NCBI GenBank assembly: GCA_018003015.1
Contig: JAGNEZ010000066.1
Span: 1 to 32,174, forward strand
Source: Phycisphaerae bacterium
Lineage (GTDB): Bacteria > Planctomycetota > Phycisphaerae > UBA1845 > PWPN01
DNA: 32,174 nucleotides
Direction: 5' to 3'
Shown here: positions 32,066-32,174 of the stretch, piece after piece
Layout of the letters: every line of letters starts with the position of its first letter
Position numbering within the stretch: the stretch's first letter is position 1
The notes under the pieces: generated by a model
Databases searched by the model: none
Seen by the model: only the letters and a program-made list of their open reading frames with translations
Told to the model about the DNA's origin: nothing
Made by a program: the position numbers and the translations under genes

Positions 32066-32174
32066 GTTCGTCCTCCTGAGATATGCCGCACTGTCCGAAT
32101 GGACACTCCTATCGACCTGTGCGGCGTTATTCTGCTCTCCGGCTTCAGCCTTGAAGTGACCGATTCCTGTGGGG

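Noticed and set aside
32092-32105. Short inverted repeat TGTCC-GAAT-GGACA in the leader of the giant gene
   Set aside because: Only five base pairs; too short to call an operator or a structured leader without comparative data.

Overview
The window is GC-rich, bacterial and chromosomal, and most likely from a member of the Planctomycetota (a Phycisphaerae-like lineage is my guess). This rests on a combination of features: a PEP-CTERM protein with a CAAX-protease-type membrane protein, bacterial microcompartment (BMC) shell and redox genes, a sulfatase-family protein, a giant secreted protein built of GEVEDY modules ending in a dockerin-type repeat, and many small secreted or lipoprotein genes. 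I saw no rRNA, tRNA, CRISPR array, transposase or phage gene.

Layout. (1) Positions 1-5389, minus strand: spmA and spmB (overlapping by 4 bp), a PduO-type cobalamin adenosyltransferase, and a large O-antigen ligase/polymerase-type membrane protein whose 3' end lies outside the window. (2) 5906-8287, plus: a secreted fusion of a beta-lactamase-fold serine hydrolase with a NamZ (DUF1343) domain, which puts two steps of muropeptide recycling in one chain. (3) 8564-10058, minus: three tandem Hsp20 genes behind a good promoter and a leader hairpin that could mask the ribosome binding site. (4) 10302-13115: a plus-strand CPBP/CAAX-type protease that overlaps tail to tail with a MagIII-like DNA glycosylase. 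The glycosylase is translationally coupled to an upstream sulfatase-fold protein that has lost nearly all its catalytic residues. (5) 13116-14273: a gene-poor stretch with a perfect palindrome, short direct repeats and one possible 29-residue membrane peptide. (6) 14274-18558: a cohesin-like PEP-CTERM protein (plus); a two-gene minus-strand operon of a PduS/RnfC-like flavo-iron-sulfur protein and a PduT-like BMC-T shell protein; a DUF4097 lipoprotein; and a STAS protein. (7) 18673-22205, plus: a MarC-family membrane protein, a DUF4139 secreted protein and a small lipoprotein-like gene. (8) 22322-32065, minus: an Nfu iron-sulfur scaffold, SMC, and a 1803-residue multimodular secreted protein.

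How the genes fit together. Three themes recur. Cell-surface assembly is represented by the glycan polymerase, PEP-CTERM protein, CAAX-type protease, cohesin-like and dockerin-like proteins, and lipoproteins. Cobalamin and microcompartment redox chemistry is represented by the PduO-type enzyme and the PduS/PduT pair, which lack any core catalytic BMC genes nearby. Stress and genome maintenance are represented by the Hsp20 trio, DNA glycosylase, Nfu and SMC. The most unusual items are the degenerate sulfatase coupled to a DNA glycosylase, the AmiE-NamZ-type fusion, the orphan PduS/PduT pair, and the candidate RNA thermometer before the Hsp20 operon. All family assignments are from reading motifs by eye; no database search was run.
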